28,188 bases of DNA, taken from assembly GCA_003427395.1 (NCBI GenBank), contig BFEA01000598.1, positions 890,103 through 918,290 of the forward strand. Reading direction: 5' to 3'. The notes beneath the pieces were generated by a model, which was not told the origin of the DNA, did not search any database, and was given only the letters and a program-made list of their open reading frames with translations. The translations under genes were made by a program, and so were the position numbers. Positions 9,901-18,673 of the stretch are shown here, piece by piece (position 1 is the stretch's first letter; every line of letters begins with the position of its first letter). This stretch comes from Chara braunii. Taxonomy: Eukaryota; Streptophyta; Charophyceae; Charales; Characeae.

Positions 9901-10166
9901 TGGGTTTTGGTTGTACCACTGATTGTCAGGCTACTCTGCTAAGAACCCTACTGCACTCATGATTTCCCCTCCAGAGAAAGGCGGCTACCTGCCTCTGGAG
10001 GGTACCTCCAGCTGCTCTAGAAAGTGTCCATATGGCTGGGGCAGGGTTATCAAATGGTATCAGCAGCCACAATATGACATGGCCCAAGTGGGCCCGATAT
10101 TACAAACGGCCCAAGTGCCAACCTTCGCACTTTCCAGTGCCCTGACAGTGAGAGAGGGAAGATGCC
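9901..10166. other. No gene seen between LINE-B and the LINE-C tail
   Basis: There are only short ORFs without motifs. The sequence separates the 5' break of LINE-B from the A-rich tail of LINE-C and may be older flanking DNA. Confidence 0.4.
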
Positions 10167-10266
10167 TTTTTTATTTTTTATTTTTTATTTTATTTTAGAC
10201 AAACATCCCGAGTAGATGCTAGAAGTGCTGATATGAGAAGACACCTCTAGCGCCACCTGGGAGGCT

Positions 10267-10318
10267 CCATCTATTGGTGGGGAGCAGCACCTGCTGGAAA
10301 ACGTGTCCAGCGTCCCTT
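10267..10318 (-). repeat. LINE 3'-tail hairpin motif, copy 4
   Basis: CCATCTATTGGTGGGGAGCA is followed by the arms GCTGGA and TCCAGC around the loop AAACGTG. It lies about 72 bases from the A-rich tail. Similarity to copy 5 extends beyond the hairpin (CCCTTGGATACAAC against CCCTTGGAAACAGC). Confidence 0.75.
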
Positions 10319-11028
10319 GGATACAACTTTCCACTGCAATGTTTGTTGGGCCTGTGGCCATTAGAGTTCCTACCCCGGAGCATCGTCTTTCCCTTGGGGT
10401 TCCTATTTCCTACTGGCGTAGCCCCACCCGGGATGATGTCAGTTGTCTTATTGGCTCAAGCTCGATCCCCGGTGTCTGCAACCCCCCGTGGGTCCAGCAT
10501 CCCTGCAGCACGTAAACAATGTAAGCAATGCGGGCTTGATTGTATAGTTTGGTTGTGTCAGCTGGACAGTGAGCGGCCCATCATTCTAACAGTGCACTGT
10601 CAGTGTACTCACAGTGACATTTTATTGAACCATCCTGTCAGCTTCCAGTGTCAGTGTTAATACTGTGAGTAGGTGCTAGCTGCTAGCTCCTAGCTCGCTG
10701 TCACCCTCTGTGTGCAGAGTGCGATGTGAGCCCCAGATGCTGTGAATTATGCTGCGTGATGTGTAACAAGCATCCAGTGTGTACCACGTGTATGTGCTGT
10801 TGGCATTTGCCGGTGGTTGGTGTGAATGGCTCCTACTGTGTCATGTGCATGAGTGTACGTCGTTGTCTTGTCAGACTGTCCTTATCAGGTCCTTATCAGG
10901 TCCCATCGTGCTGCTGGTCGTGGTGAACCTTTATAAGTCCCAGTGCCCAGCTTTGCTCCCGCATCTTGCGCTTACATAAAGTCTCTGTCTATCTCGCCAT
11001 TCTTCATCCATCCTGACGCTCAGCCGTC
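10319..11028. other. Non-coding stretch, LINE-C 3' region or an embedded plus-strand promoter relic
   Basis: No protein motif is seen. It contains a short direct repeat (GTCCTTATCAG twice, 10878-10901). On the plus strand CCTTTATAAGTCC (about 10928-10940) is followed 35 bases later by ACATAAAGTCTCTGTC, an order reminiscent of a promoter and start region of an LTR. This could be a fragment of another element. Confidence 0.35.
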
Positions 11029-12149
11029 TCAACCATAGCTACCATCTTGCATTTGGGGACCCCTTCCTGACCAGCAGAGGAGGGAGAAGGGGGAGGGAGG
11101 GGAGATGATGGTGGGATTTGGGGAAGGGTGTCGAGGTCGAGGGGCCAGCGGGTGGTGGTTTTGGGAAGGGGAGTAAGGGGACAGGGGAGTATGAAGGCTA
11201 TGGAAGGGCGGGGGCGTCAGGGACCAGTATGAAATCAACGGTTGAAACTGGAGAGAGAAGTGGTCAAGGGGAAGGAACTCCCACTGGATTTTCGTGGACA
11301 GCCATGGCTGCCATTGCAGGTTTTGAGATTGGTCCAGCCTGCATAACCTGTGATTCGGGTCCACCCATTTGGTCCAGAAGCTAACCACTAGCTGCTGCTT
11401 TTTGGGCTCTTTCGTCTCGCTTTGGAGCCTGGTTTGTAAGTTCCTCCAGGCCGATTCTGTTTCTCGCCATACAGTGTCAGCCATTGTGGTTCATGCTTGG
11501 ATAAATCCGAATGTGTGTTGTCCTCCCTCGTGGGAGCATCTCATGCGCCATGCAGCCATAAGCAGGACCATGCGAGAGTACTGAAACAGATTTAGCATGA
11601 ACTGCGTCCAGTCAGCTCCATCCAGAGGGAGGACCGCAAAGAGAATTGTCTTTACATCCCACGGGAAATGGTAGCCAGTGAAGTAATGCCAGGCTGCATC
11701 CCACCACCTCCAGAGGCGAGCCACCATAGGGCAGTCTATTAGGCAATGCTCCAGGGTGGCTCATTTTCTGGGGGAAATGAGTTCACAGTATGTGCATAGC
11801 GGTGAAAGTAGTCCTTTTTGTTCAAGGTCAGTTCTTTGAGTTATCCAATCAGGGGTGGGCAGACACCTGTGTATAATCTGCCATTGTAGCGCTCTATGAT
11901 TGGTCGGTCTAATGTGGGCAGAGGGTAATCATCTGAAGAAGCTCAGATCTGCACGTTTTACGGGAGAGTCTCTGTCCCACTGTCTGAGGATAGCGTCCAT
12001 TACCAGGATGTGCTTTCGCATAGTTCTGTATCCCTTCTAAACTGAATATTGCCAGGTGTGCATGGTCGATGTCTTCCCCCACTTCCATTCCCATTCTGCC
12101 GGATTGAATCGAAGGTGAGAGAGGTGGTTCGTAGACAAACTGCTTGTCT
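11029..12149 (-). pseudogene. LINE-C ORF2 C-terminal region (downstream half)
   Basis: The minus strand continues LINE-C coding right after the duplication: KQFVYEPPLSPS and then the piece 12094-11909. A zf-RVT motif follows at about 11810-11700: CTYC, then ATLEHCLIDC, then LWRWWDAAW. After a frame change come 11727-11491 and 11484-11029; the latter is Pro/Ser-rich and ends the readable ORF. The region corresponds to the part of ORF2 after the RT thumb. Joining to 25402 upward is discussed under findings. Stops and frame changes show that it is dead. Confidence 0.7.
12146..12149. repeat. Target-site duplication, left (GTCT)
   Basis: GTCT precedes the LTR terminus TGTGACG and matches GTCT at 25402-25405. 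If the LTR ends one base further in, the duplication is five bases (GTCTT), the usual length for Ty3/gypsy. Confidence 0.75.
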
Positions 12150-13428
12150 TGTGACGCCCAACCTCACACCCAGCGCGACTTCCTAATCGGAGTGGAGTGT
12201 GGGCCTGGAAGTGCGAAAAGGGGTGTGCCAAGGATTTTTGGGGGAAGTGGGGGAGTCTTAGGGGTATGGACGCAATAATGCGAGCGAGGGGAGCGCAAGC
12301 AAGGGTCTCACAATCCCGAGGGACCGGGACACTGTGGACGACGGGTTACGGGAAAATTCCTCCGTGGTGGAGGTGGTCCCGGAAAGTTAGGCCGTCGGGG
12401 GCCACCACGTGGCGCAGACCGCTGCGTATTTGGGTTGGGCCTTCGGAATTCCGGAGTGCTCGGTGCACCGCTGCGTCGGCAGTTCACGCAAAACGTATTG
12501 GGCCAATAGGGGGCTATGGCCAGCCACGGAACGACACTGAGTTGATGATACGGGAAAAGGAGGCGGAAAGGAGGGAAACTGGTGGTGATCTCAACGAATC
12601 CTGGGTGGGTGAAGTAGTAGGTGTGGTCGGGGGAAGGGAAATCGGAGCACCGAGGGTCGCTAGTGGTGGCACAGTGGAATTCCCGCGGACATAGCCGATT
12701 CTCCGTGTGACAGGGGTATCGTGTCTTTATGAGCTTGTTTATTATAGGGGTGAAATAGTCCGGGTCATAGGACGAGTCTAAGCCCCAAGATCGCGTCATG
12801 GTATCATTGCCGATGGGATAGCGCGGGTCGGGATATCGTCGCCGCGCATGAGCACGTGTAGGACAGGCCGACTCAGTGGCGCCTCAGCGTGCTCGTACGG
12901 GATGATGGTTCCACCGTGATTCTTTTCGGGGTGAGCGAGTCGACGCTCGGGAATGCGTGTGAGGGCGCGACGCGTTTACACGTGTTCTCTTGCGGCGCTC
13001 GCGGGGCCGGACTTCGGATCGCCTAATTGCTTCGTAAGTCTCGGTTATGCAAGATGCAACCATACCACAACCTCATCATGGGACAAGCAAAAACGAGAAC
13101 GAAATCGACATCGGGGCCAGATTCTTATCCCATCTATCGCTGCATCCGGTGCAAGAAAAGATTCGGCACAACAAAAAGCAAGGGCAGGGATTCTTCGCAA
13201 AAGAGATAGGCAAGCAGGCATAACATTCATGCATCCATACATTCGACAATCATACACATAATGCAATCGCAAGGACAGGAGTGAGCAAAAACCCAAGTCT
13301 GGAGAAAGCCAAAACGAAGATAAGAACGGGCAAACCTCCCGGAGCCGCAATCAAAATGTATGTACACAGATGAAGAGGGAGAAGAGATAAAGAAACAGCA
13401 AATCCACGTCCATCAACCTCAACTCTCT

Positions 13429-13432
<4 letters not shown>

Positions 13433-13487
<55 letters not shown>
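13433..13487. repeat. (CT)n microsatellite in 3' LTR, 55 bases
   Basis: An uninterrupted CT tract ((GA)n in the element's sense), expanded against 15 bases at the same place in the other LTR (24326-24340). It lies about 260 bases downstream of the TATA box, in the probable transcribed leader. Confidence 0.95.
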
Positions 13488-13490
<3 letters not shown>

Positions 13491-13743
13491 TGCGGACAGT
13501 CCGTTGTCACGCACCAACCCACGAAGTTGTCACCCCGCTTAGTGCTCCCGCACCCGTCGGATTCGCCCGTGCCCACAGTCCGTCGTGACCCACGTCAATC
13601 CCGCGCGTTCGGCACCAGCCCGTCGGGTCGCCCAACTCTGACTCTACTCACCTCTTACTTCACTCGTGTGCCGACCCTTCCTGATCGCGCAACCTCGAGC
13701 TTCCAACGACGGGTTAGGAGAGTTGACTAATCGCACAGCCGAA

Positions 13744-13763
13744 ATTTATAGCGTGCATGCATG
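13744..13763 (-). promoter_or_regulatory. TATA box and RY motif, 3' LTR of Ty3-A
   Basis: On the minus strand CATGCATG (13763-13756) is followed after five bases by TATAAAT (13750-13744). The same arrangement is present in the other LTR. CATGCATG is the RY/Sph element bound by plant B3 factors of the ABI3/FUS3/LEC2 type. Position about 790 bases into the LTR suits a U3 promoter. Function is inferred from sequence alone. Confidence 0.55.
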
Positions 13764-14544
13764 CGCGAAGAACACGGAGTTACCAAGACTTACAGAGAAA
13801 ATTAGAGAGGGAACGCCTGCGTTCTGCATGATCGGTCGCGGCGTGGGGGACGTAACCCTTCTCCACGCATCGGTCCGAGCATGCAAGCTGCGACTTACAA
13901 AATTTCAGCAAAAGAACGAGAGGGAGGGCGGGAGAGACGAAGTGCAAGAAGAGAGATACAGTTACAATGGCGCCCGCCCAAAATTACAGTTACACATACG
14001 ATTAAGGGCGCCTACTAATCAGAGTACCGTTGCAGCTGCATGAAGAAGCGCGTAAACAAAAGGCGCCACGCAGCAGGAAAAATCCTAATTACTGAATTCC
14101 TAAATTCCTATCTAATACGAAAAAACAAAAAGCACGAATTTTAGAAGGAAAGTCCGAAATTCCAAGAGCCATTAGGGGCTCGACAAAGTTCGAAAAAGAT
14201 TCAAGAGGAAATTTAAAAAGAACGAAGCAATTTCCTGCGCGATGTCCGCGCCCAAAAGATAAAAAACCGAACGAAAAGAAACGACGTCAACATTTATTAA
14301 TCGCGCGCGCGCGTGGCATCGCGCCGGACAACCATCCGACTAATCAATCAACCGGCCGTCCCAAGACACACCCGACCCCGTGCCCGTCCATTTCGAAAAA
14401 GAAGCGACAAAAAAAGGACGAAAAAGCGAGGACACTGATGCAATTCTCCACCGACCCCGATTTCCCGTAATAAATCTTCCCAGCTTGGGACCCCTCATTG
14501 CAACCGCGCAGAAAATCGTGCGTTACAGAAAGTGGTTCGTCACA

Positions 14545-15172
14545 TATGTGACGCCTAGGGGGTTCCAATATTAGCAAGCTCCCGCTTGCTTGTTGACACA
14601 TGTCGATTTCTCCAATTGATCGACTCGCGGAGCAATTCTCTGTATGCCACTCACCGTTCGATTGCGTGTGGACGTCATCCAACGTGGCAACTCTGCTCTT
14701 CTACTAGTTCCTCAGATTGGGCTCTTCGACGATCCAAGGACGGGATCTTTCTCGTGCCGTCGCCGCGACACGCGTCCATTACCGCTGCATCAGTAATTAA
14801 TCGGAAGGGGGAAGGGAAGGCGATACACGTATGAGGGAGGGCGGGGCAGCTCCATCATAAGCTTGGGTATGAAGTGCCCGATCGCAGTGAGGTCGTAGGG
14901 AAGTTCTTGAAAAAGGACAATGCGATGGAAGCAGGGGAATCTCTGGCCGCTGCGGGGAAGGGAAGCGAGGTAGTTTGGGTAAAGGGATACGAGGGTTCGG
15001 AGGATGTTTGTGCGGAACCGATCATGGTTCTCGCATGCGGGGAAGGTCCCCGTAACGATGCAGTAAACCTCTATATGGTTACGGCCTCGCCACGCGGCGC
15101 TAAGGAGTAGAACGTGGAGGGAGTAGTCAGGGACAGCACACCGAACGGAAGGGTGGGGGTGGACAGTCAGTT
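14545..15172 (-). other. Internal 3' non-coding region of Ty3-A
   Basis: This lies between the end of ORF Y and the 3' LTR. No coding signature is seen on the minus strand. A purine-rich tract is expected just before the LTR, but none is obvious; instead there is a 16-base palindrome across the border (14538-14553) and a 7-bp hairpin (14573-14590, arms AGCAAGC and GCTTGCT). Confidence 0.6.
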
Positions 15173-16555
15173 CTAGGCGGGCGGAGTAGAAATGTCGGAA
15201 GGTGGCGATGGGGAAGGGATTACGGGGGTAGATGATGCGATGGAAATACTGATTGAAAGAGAGATAGCTAAGGGGATGGTGGTATATGGATCGGNNNNNN
15301 NNNNNNNNNNNNNNNNNNNNNNNNNNNNNNNNNNNNNNNNNNNNNNNNNNNNNNNNNNNNNNNNNNNNNNNNNNNNNNNNNNNNNNNNNNNNNNNNNNNN
15401 NNNNNNNNNTATATGGATCGGGGACGAAGGGCTAAGCCCCTCATTGACACGTTGACGAATTGGGGGACGGGTGGAGGCGGAGGGGGACGTGGATCGGGAT
15501 CGGGATCGGCGCCTTGTCGTCGCGGCTCCCGAGGTCGTGGCAGCAAGGTCTCCATGTTCCGGCTTGGGCGGCTCGGGATCCTTGAAAGGATCGTTCGGTG
15601 CGGGATCGATCGCCAGCCGCTTTCCTTCCGCGATCTCTTTCTTGCGTTGCGCAGCAGCCTCCGGGTTCTCCTCTCGCCGATCCGGTCCTGGCACCCACTC
15701 GAGCTTGTCGTGCGTTGGCTCCTGGTCGTCCCCGCTTTCCACTTCTTCGTCATCTTCGTCCTCCTCCTCACTTTGCTCGCCCTTGCTGTACTCGCTATAG
15801 GCCTCTTCCTCTTCCTCCGAAGTCTCCTCCTCTGCTTCTTCTTCTTCAGCTTCCGCTGACTCTTCTTCTGCTTCACGCTCTTCTTCCTCGTCCTCGGCCA
15901 ATCGGGCCGCTGCTTCCCCGGCATCTCTCCTCAATTCTCCTTCCGATTCCTCTTTGGCCTCCTCTTCTGCTCTCAGTGCCGCCCACTCGAAGGTTGTTGG
16001 TTGCCGAAAGAAGCGGGGATTAGTCAGGCTGTGGACGTCCAGGTACTCGCTACGGGAGGGAAAACGGTCGTCCGCCCAGCGCTCCTCGATACAAGCCGAC
16101 CACTGGAGGCTCGGGGCGAGAGTCCTGGAGAGGGTATGTGGCCCGGGTTCTTCGTCGCTCTGAGAGACGATGTCGAGAGGGAGTTTGTCGGCCAATCGCG
16201 CGATCACGATCGTAAGTTCGCGCACGATCTGTGATCGGTTTCCTCGATCCACTGCTCCAAAGACGAATCCCAGAAGATCTCCCGCCACGTTGGTCCTCCA
16301 TGCCTGAATGACGAGCAACTCCACAATCTCCGATGCGGGCCTTTGATCGCCTTCCCACGTCCAGTTCAAATCCACTCGTAGCAGGCAAAACGAGAGCTCG
16401 ACAAATTTTGCACGCCACAGCCTCCAACGGTCCGGATCAACGATGGGTACTGTCAATGGCTCCAGACGGAAGGAGAGACGAGGGTAGTGAGAGGACTGCC
16501 AAAAGATGGGGAAGAGAGAGGGAGGAGAGAACGTCGAGATCGGCGCGCGGCTCAT
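15173..16555 (-). CDS. ORF Y: unrecognised acidic protein downstream of integrase
   Basis: I do not recognise this protein. The chosen start is the ATG at 16555-16553, because it overlaps the stop of ORF X as ATGA; an upstream ATG in frame (16654) would lie inside ORF X. The 460 residues have an N-terminal part that looks globular (1-190, rich in Trp, Arg and Leu, e.g. DPDRWRLWRAKFVEL). A strongly acidic Glu/Asp stretch follows at about 195-280, then a charged linker and a basic RS-like patch (RRRSRSRSTSPS, about 348-359). The C-terminus is Ser/Pro/Ile-rich. An assembly gap (15295-15409) removes about 39 codons, so frame across it is assumed. No signal peptide or clear membrane segment is seen. 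The acidic and RS regions resemble nuclear or chaperone-like tails, but that is only composition. Confidence 0.65.
   Translation of the reverse strand: MSRAPISTFSPPSLFPIFWQSSHYPRLSFRLEPLTVPIVDPDRWRLWRAKFVELSFCLLRVDLNWTWEGDQRPASEIVELLVIQAWRTNVAGDLLGFVFGAVDRGNRSQIVRELTIVIARLADKLPLDIVSQSDEEPGPHTLSRTLAPSLQWSACIEERWADDRFPSRSEYLDVHSLTNPRFFRQPTTFEWAALRAEEEAKEESEGELRRDAGEAAARLAEDEEEEREAEEESAEAEEEEAEEETSEEEEEAYSEYSKGEQSEEEDEDDEEVESGDDQEPTHDKLEWVPGPDRREENPEAAAQRKKEIAEGKRLAIDPAPNDPFKDPEPPKPEHGDLAATTSGAATTRRRSRSRSTSPSASTRPPIRQRVNEGLSPSSPIHIXXXXXXXXXXXXXXXXXXXXXXXXXXXXXXXXXXXXXXXDPYTTIPLAISLSISISIASSTPVIPSPSPPSDISTPPA
15295..15409. other. Assembly gap (115 N) inside ORF Y
   Basis: Both edges of the gap carry the same 12 bases, TATATGGATCGG (15283-15294 and 15410-15421). 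This suggests a tandem repeat or an unmerged contig overlap. Confidence 0.95.
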
Positions 16556-17034
16556 CTGCGCGGCTGGAAGGAAGCAAGTTCTGGGAGGACGACAGGTGGC
16601 TCGCGTAGCGTCGTGCGCAACGTGTTGACTTCGATGCCGTCGATAGGATAGCACTCGTCACTGTGCCTTGTGAGTCGTCGATCCCAATCAGCGGCCAGAT
16701 CGCGACCCCACCGGTACAAGGTGCTTTTGATGGCGGCTTGCCGCGCCGGATCGAAGGCGGTGATGTCGCCGCTGAAGACTACCACGGTAGACACGTGGCT
16801 GATTCCCGGGGCCGCTCGCCGTTGGAACGCCGTTGCCTCGGCCAGCACCACTACCTGGGGATTGCTCGTGAATCGGAACTCTGTCGCGCCGTATACACCC
16901 GCAGTGCAGAAGAACTGCGCGAGGCGCATGAAGTCGGGGCTGATCCGCGGATAATGCACTTGGCGGATGGCTGAGATCTCTCCCCGTGGCATCAGCAACT
17001 GATCACTGAAAGCTCGCTCGATGGCGAAACTCAT
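16552..17034 (-). CDS. ORF X: unrecognised 160-aa protein coupled to integrase
   Basis: I do not recognise the family. The start is the ATG at 17034-17032, whose last two bases and the next A form the TGA that ends integrase (ATGA). Its own stop overlaps the ATG of ORF Y in the same way. An in-frame ATG 13 codons upstream (17073) would lie inside integrase. The product has mixed composition typical of a folded protein: a basic/aromatic N-terminal half (MSFAIERAFSDQLLMPRG; HYPRISPDFMRLAQFF), a central beta-like Val-rich stretch (STVVVFSGDITAFD), and a C-terminal part with LYRWGRDLAADWDRRL. Two Cys (43 and 128) and no zinc motif. It has no internal stop, although gag-pol upstream has many. It might be an accessory retrotransposon protein; no function can be assigned. 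Confidence 0.65.
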   Translation of the reverse strand: MSFAIERAFSDQLLMPRGEISAIRQVHYPRISPDFMRLAQFFCTAGVYGATEFRFTSNPQVVVLAEATAFQRRAAPGISHVSTVVVFSGDITAFDPARQAAIKSTLYRWGRDLAADWDRRLTRHSDECYPIDGIEVNTLRTTLREPPVVLPELASFQPRR

Positions 17035-18268
17035 GGCGATGGCGGGGGTGACGGGGTGGCAGAGAGGGAGCAAGAAAGGGAGGGAGATGGCAAAGAGTCC
17101 GAGCCATCGTCGTCGGCTTCCTCAGAAAGAGAGATCGAGGGAGAGGGAGACGGAGCAGAGGGAAGGAGGCGAAGATAGGACACGTGGCGTGTGATCAGAC
17201 GAGCCGATCGACTGCCAGAGACTTCAGGGGCGAGACGCACGGTGTCCACGCCGTTGGGGTCGAGCTCGAAGAATCGTGGCGCGAGCTTACCTTGGCGAGC
17301 ACATTTCCTCACCTGCACCACGTCCCCCAATTTGTACTGGGGCCGCGGACCCGCATTCCCATTTCGGGCCTCGTAGCTCCGGACATGTCGGCCCTGGGCT
17401 AGTTCGGTCATTTTCTGTCGCTTTCGGGCTAGCCTGGGCAGCGACCGTTCCATTAACTCTAAGTGCCGTTTGGCCTTGTCCCGAGCCGTGGCCCTAGTAG
17501 GCCGCCGGTTCAATGTGGTCTCATCTGAGAGGCTTGGTATCGAAACGCAAGCGACACTATTGGTCCTTAATTGGAAGGGGCTCAGCCCCGTCGATTCGCG
17601 GGGCGTTCCGCGATGGACCGCCAGGATGTGATCGACGATATCTGGCCAGGGTCTCAGATCCCGTGCCGCGATGTTTCGTCGCAACGCGGACTTTATCACC
17701 CGGTTAGCGTTTTCGACCAACCCGTTAGATTGTGACATGTGGGGTGCAGTGTTCCGTATGGCGACGCCATGTAGGACCAGATTCCTTAATACCTCTCCCC
17801 TGAATTCAGCCCCCTTGTCGGTCAGGATCTCTTCGGTATCCTGATGCATCCCGAGGAAACGGTTGACATATCGCGCGATTTTCGTGGCTTGTCGCGTGCG
17901 ACAAGAATACGTCTCGATCCATTTTGAGAAATGGTCGACAAATACCAGTAGGACTGAATATTCGCAACTATTAGGGTCAGGGGGCACCACTATGTCGGTA
18001 GTATCCAATGACTATCCATGCTTACTCTTTGAAATGGCCATTCAACAACCGTGGGCACTATCGACCTTGGTGGCTGAATCGACGCTTTATCAGCGGCGCA
18101 GACTTGACAGTTGGCGACGATGTACTTCACATCATCGCGGATATTGGACCAGTACCACTCATTTTTGTCGATAGCGGACTCCGTGATTGGTACAGTAAAA
18201 TGAGTCGCAGTTTCCTCGTGGGTTGTCTTAACCCAGTCATACCGCGTGAACGGATGCGGTACTACCAT
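17031..18268 (-). pseudogene. Ty3-A integrase (one frameshift)
   Basis: The N-terminal zinc finger is in the 18268-17990 frame: H17 and H23, then C54-QV-C57 (HHCC type). The first catalytic Asp follows in RVSMDSHWILP (D85). The frame changes near 18000, and the rest (18008-17031, 325 codons) continues with VFVDHFSKWIETY, the second Asp in LTDKGAEFRG (D64 of that piece) and the Glu in SQSNGLVENANR (E99). The 34-residue spacing is close to the DD35E pattern. The C-terminal part has YKLGDVVQVRK, a degenerate GPY/F-like region, and a Ser/Pro-rich tail; no chromodomain is seen. Integrase inserts the cDNA. The final TGA overlaps the start of ORF X. Apart from the frameshift the catalytic residues are intact. 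Confidence 0.85.
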
Positions 18269-18511
18269 TCAAATCCCACTGCCGTCCGTTTTCCGTTTTT
18301 CTAATCTACCCTCTATCCATCGATAATCCCGAGCCCTTTCGTTGGCCCTCCTCCGATCTTCCTTGGTGAAATCTTGGAGGGGGTTACCTACTAGGGTGGC
18401 AATTAAGGCAATATCCGTCCATACTTCGGCCCTTCTAAACTTTCGGGTTTTTTCCAATCCTTCTGACGTGGCATCCAAAAAGCGAGCCTCGGTCGGAATT
18501 TTGTCGGTCCG

Positions 18512-18673
18512 GCACAAGGGGCACATCCATGGTTTACTATCGTTCCTGTATTGGATGCACGAGCCATGGACCCGTGCAACACACTGTCGGCAATCTATCC
18601 AATCCGCATATCCTACCCCGTTAGGACGCATGGAGACCGATTAGACGCGGGAGATGGCTTCGCAAAAATAGCA
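18512..18673 (-). pseudogene. PHD-type zinc finger between RNase H and integrase
   Basis: In one minus-strand frame the residues are C-YF-C (18673-18662), C-RQ-C (18592-18581), H-GS-C (18568-18557) and W-M-C-PL-C (to 18512). That gives C-x2-C-x23-C-x2-C-x4-H-x2-C-x11-C-x2-C, with Trp two residues before the seventh ligand. This is the C4HC3 pattern of PHD fingers, known mainly as readers of histone H3 tails. A TAA stop (18643-18641) lies in the first loop. About 80 charged residues follow (18511-18269) before a stop just upstream of the integrase zinc finger, in the same frame. A PHD here could direct integration, as chromodomains do in chromoviruses; that role is inference. Confidence 0.7.

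Larger units (their letters stand above)
10167..12149 (-). mobile_element. LINE-C, 3' part (left of the Ty3-A insertion)
   Basis: This is the downstream half of a minus-strand LINE whose upstream half lies at 25402-26790. It contains ORF2 C-terminal coding (12149-11029), a 3' region with the shared hairpin (10267-10318), and a T-rich plus-strand tail (10167-10195), which would be an A-rich 3' end on the element's own strand. Confidence 0.7.
12150..14544 (-). repeat. 3' LTR of Ty3-A
   Basis: On the minus strand it starts TGTGACGAACC and ends GGGCGTCACA, giving TGTGA/TCACA inverted ends. It is 2,395 bases, long for the class. It carries a TATA box with an RY motif, a (CT)n tract, and a candidate poly-A signal (AATAAA on minus at 12743-12738, also kept in the other LTR). 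ORFs of up to 165 codons on the plus strand (12197-12694) also occur in the other LTR. Confidence 0.9.

Noticed and set aside
12308-12799. Pro/Arg-rich minus-strand ORF in the 3' LTR as a gene
   Set aside because: Its partner in the other LTR is shortened to 118 codons and no domain is visible.
15413-16023. Plus-strand Leu/Pro- and Arg-rich ORFs opposite ORF Y
   Set aside because: They are mirror frames of the Glu/Asp-rich codons of ORF Y, which lack stops in reverse for compositional reasons.
15173-16555. ORF Y as an envelope-like gene
   Set aside because: Third ORFs after integrase are sometimes env-like, but I see no signal peptide, membrane anchor or cleavage site; the protein is acidic and hydrophilic.
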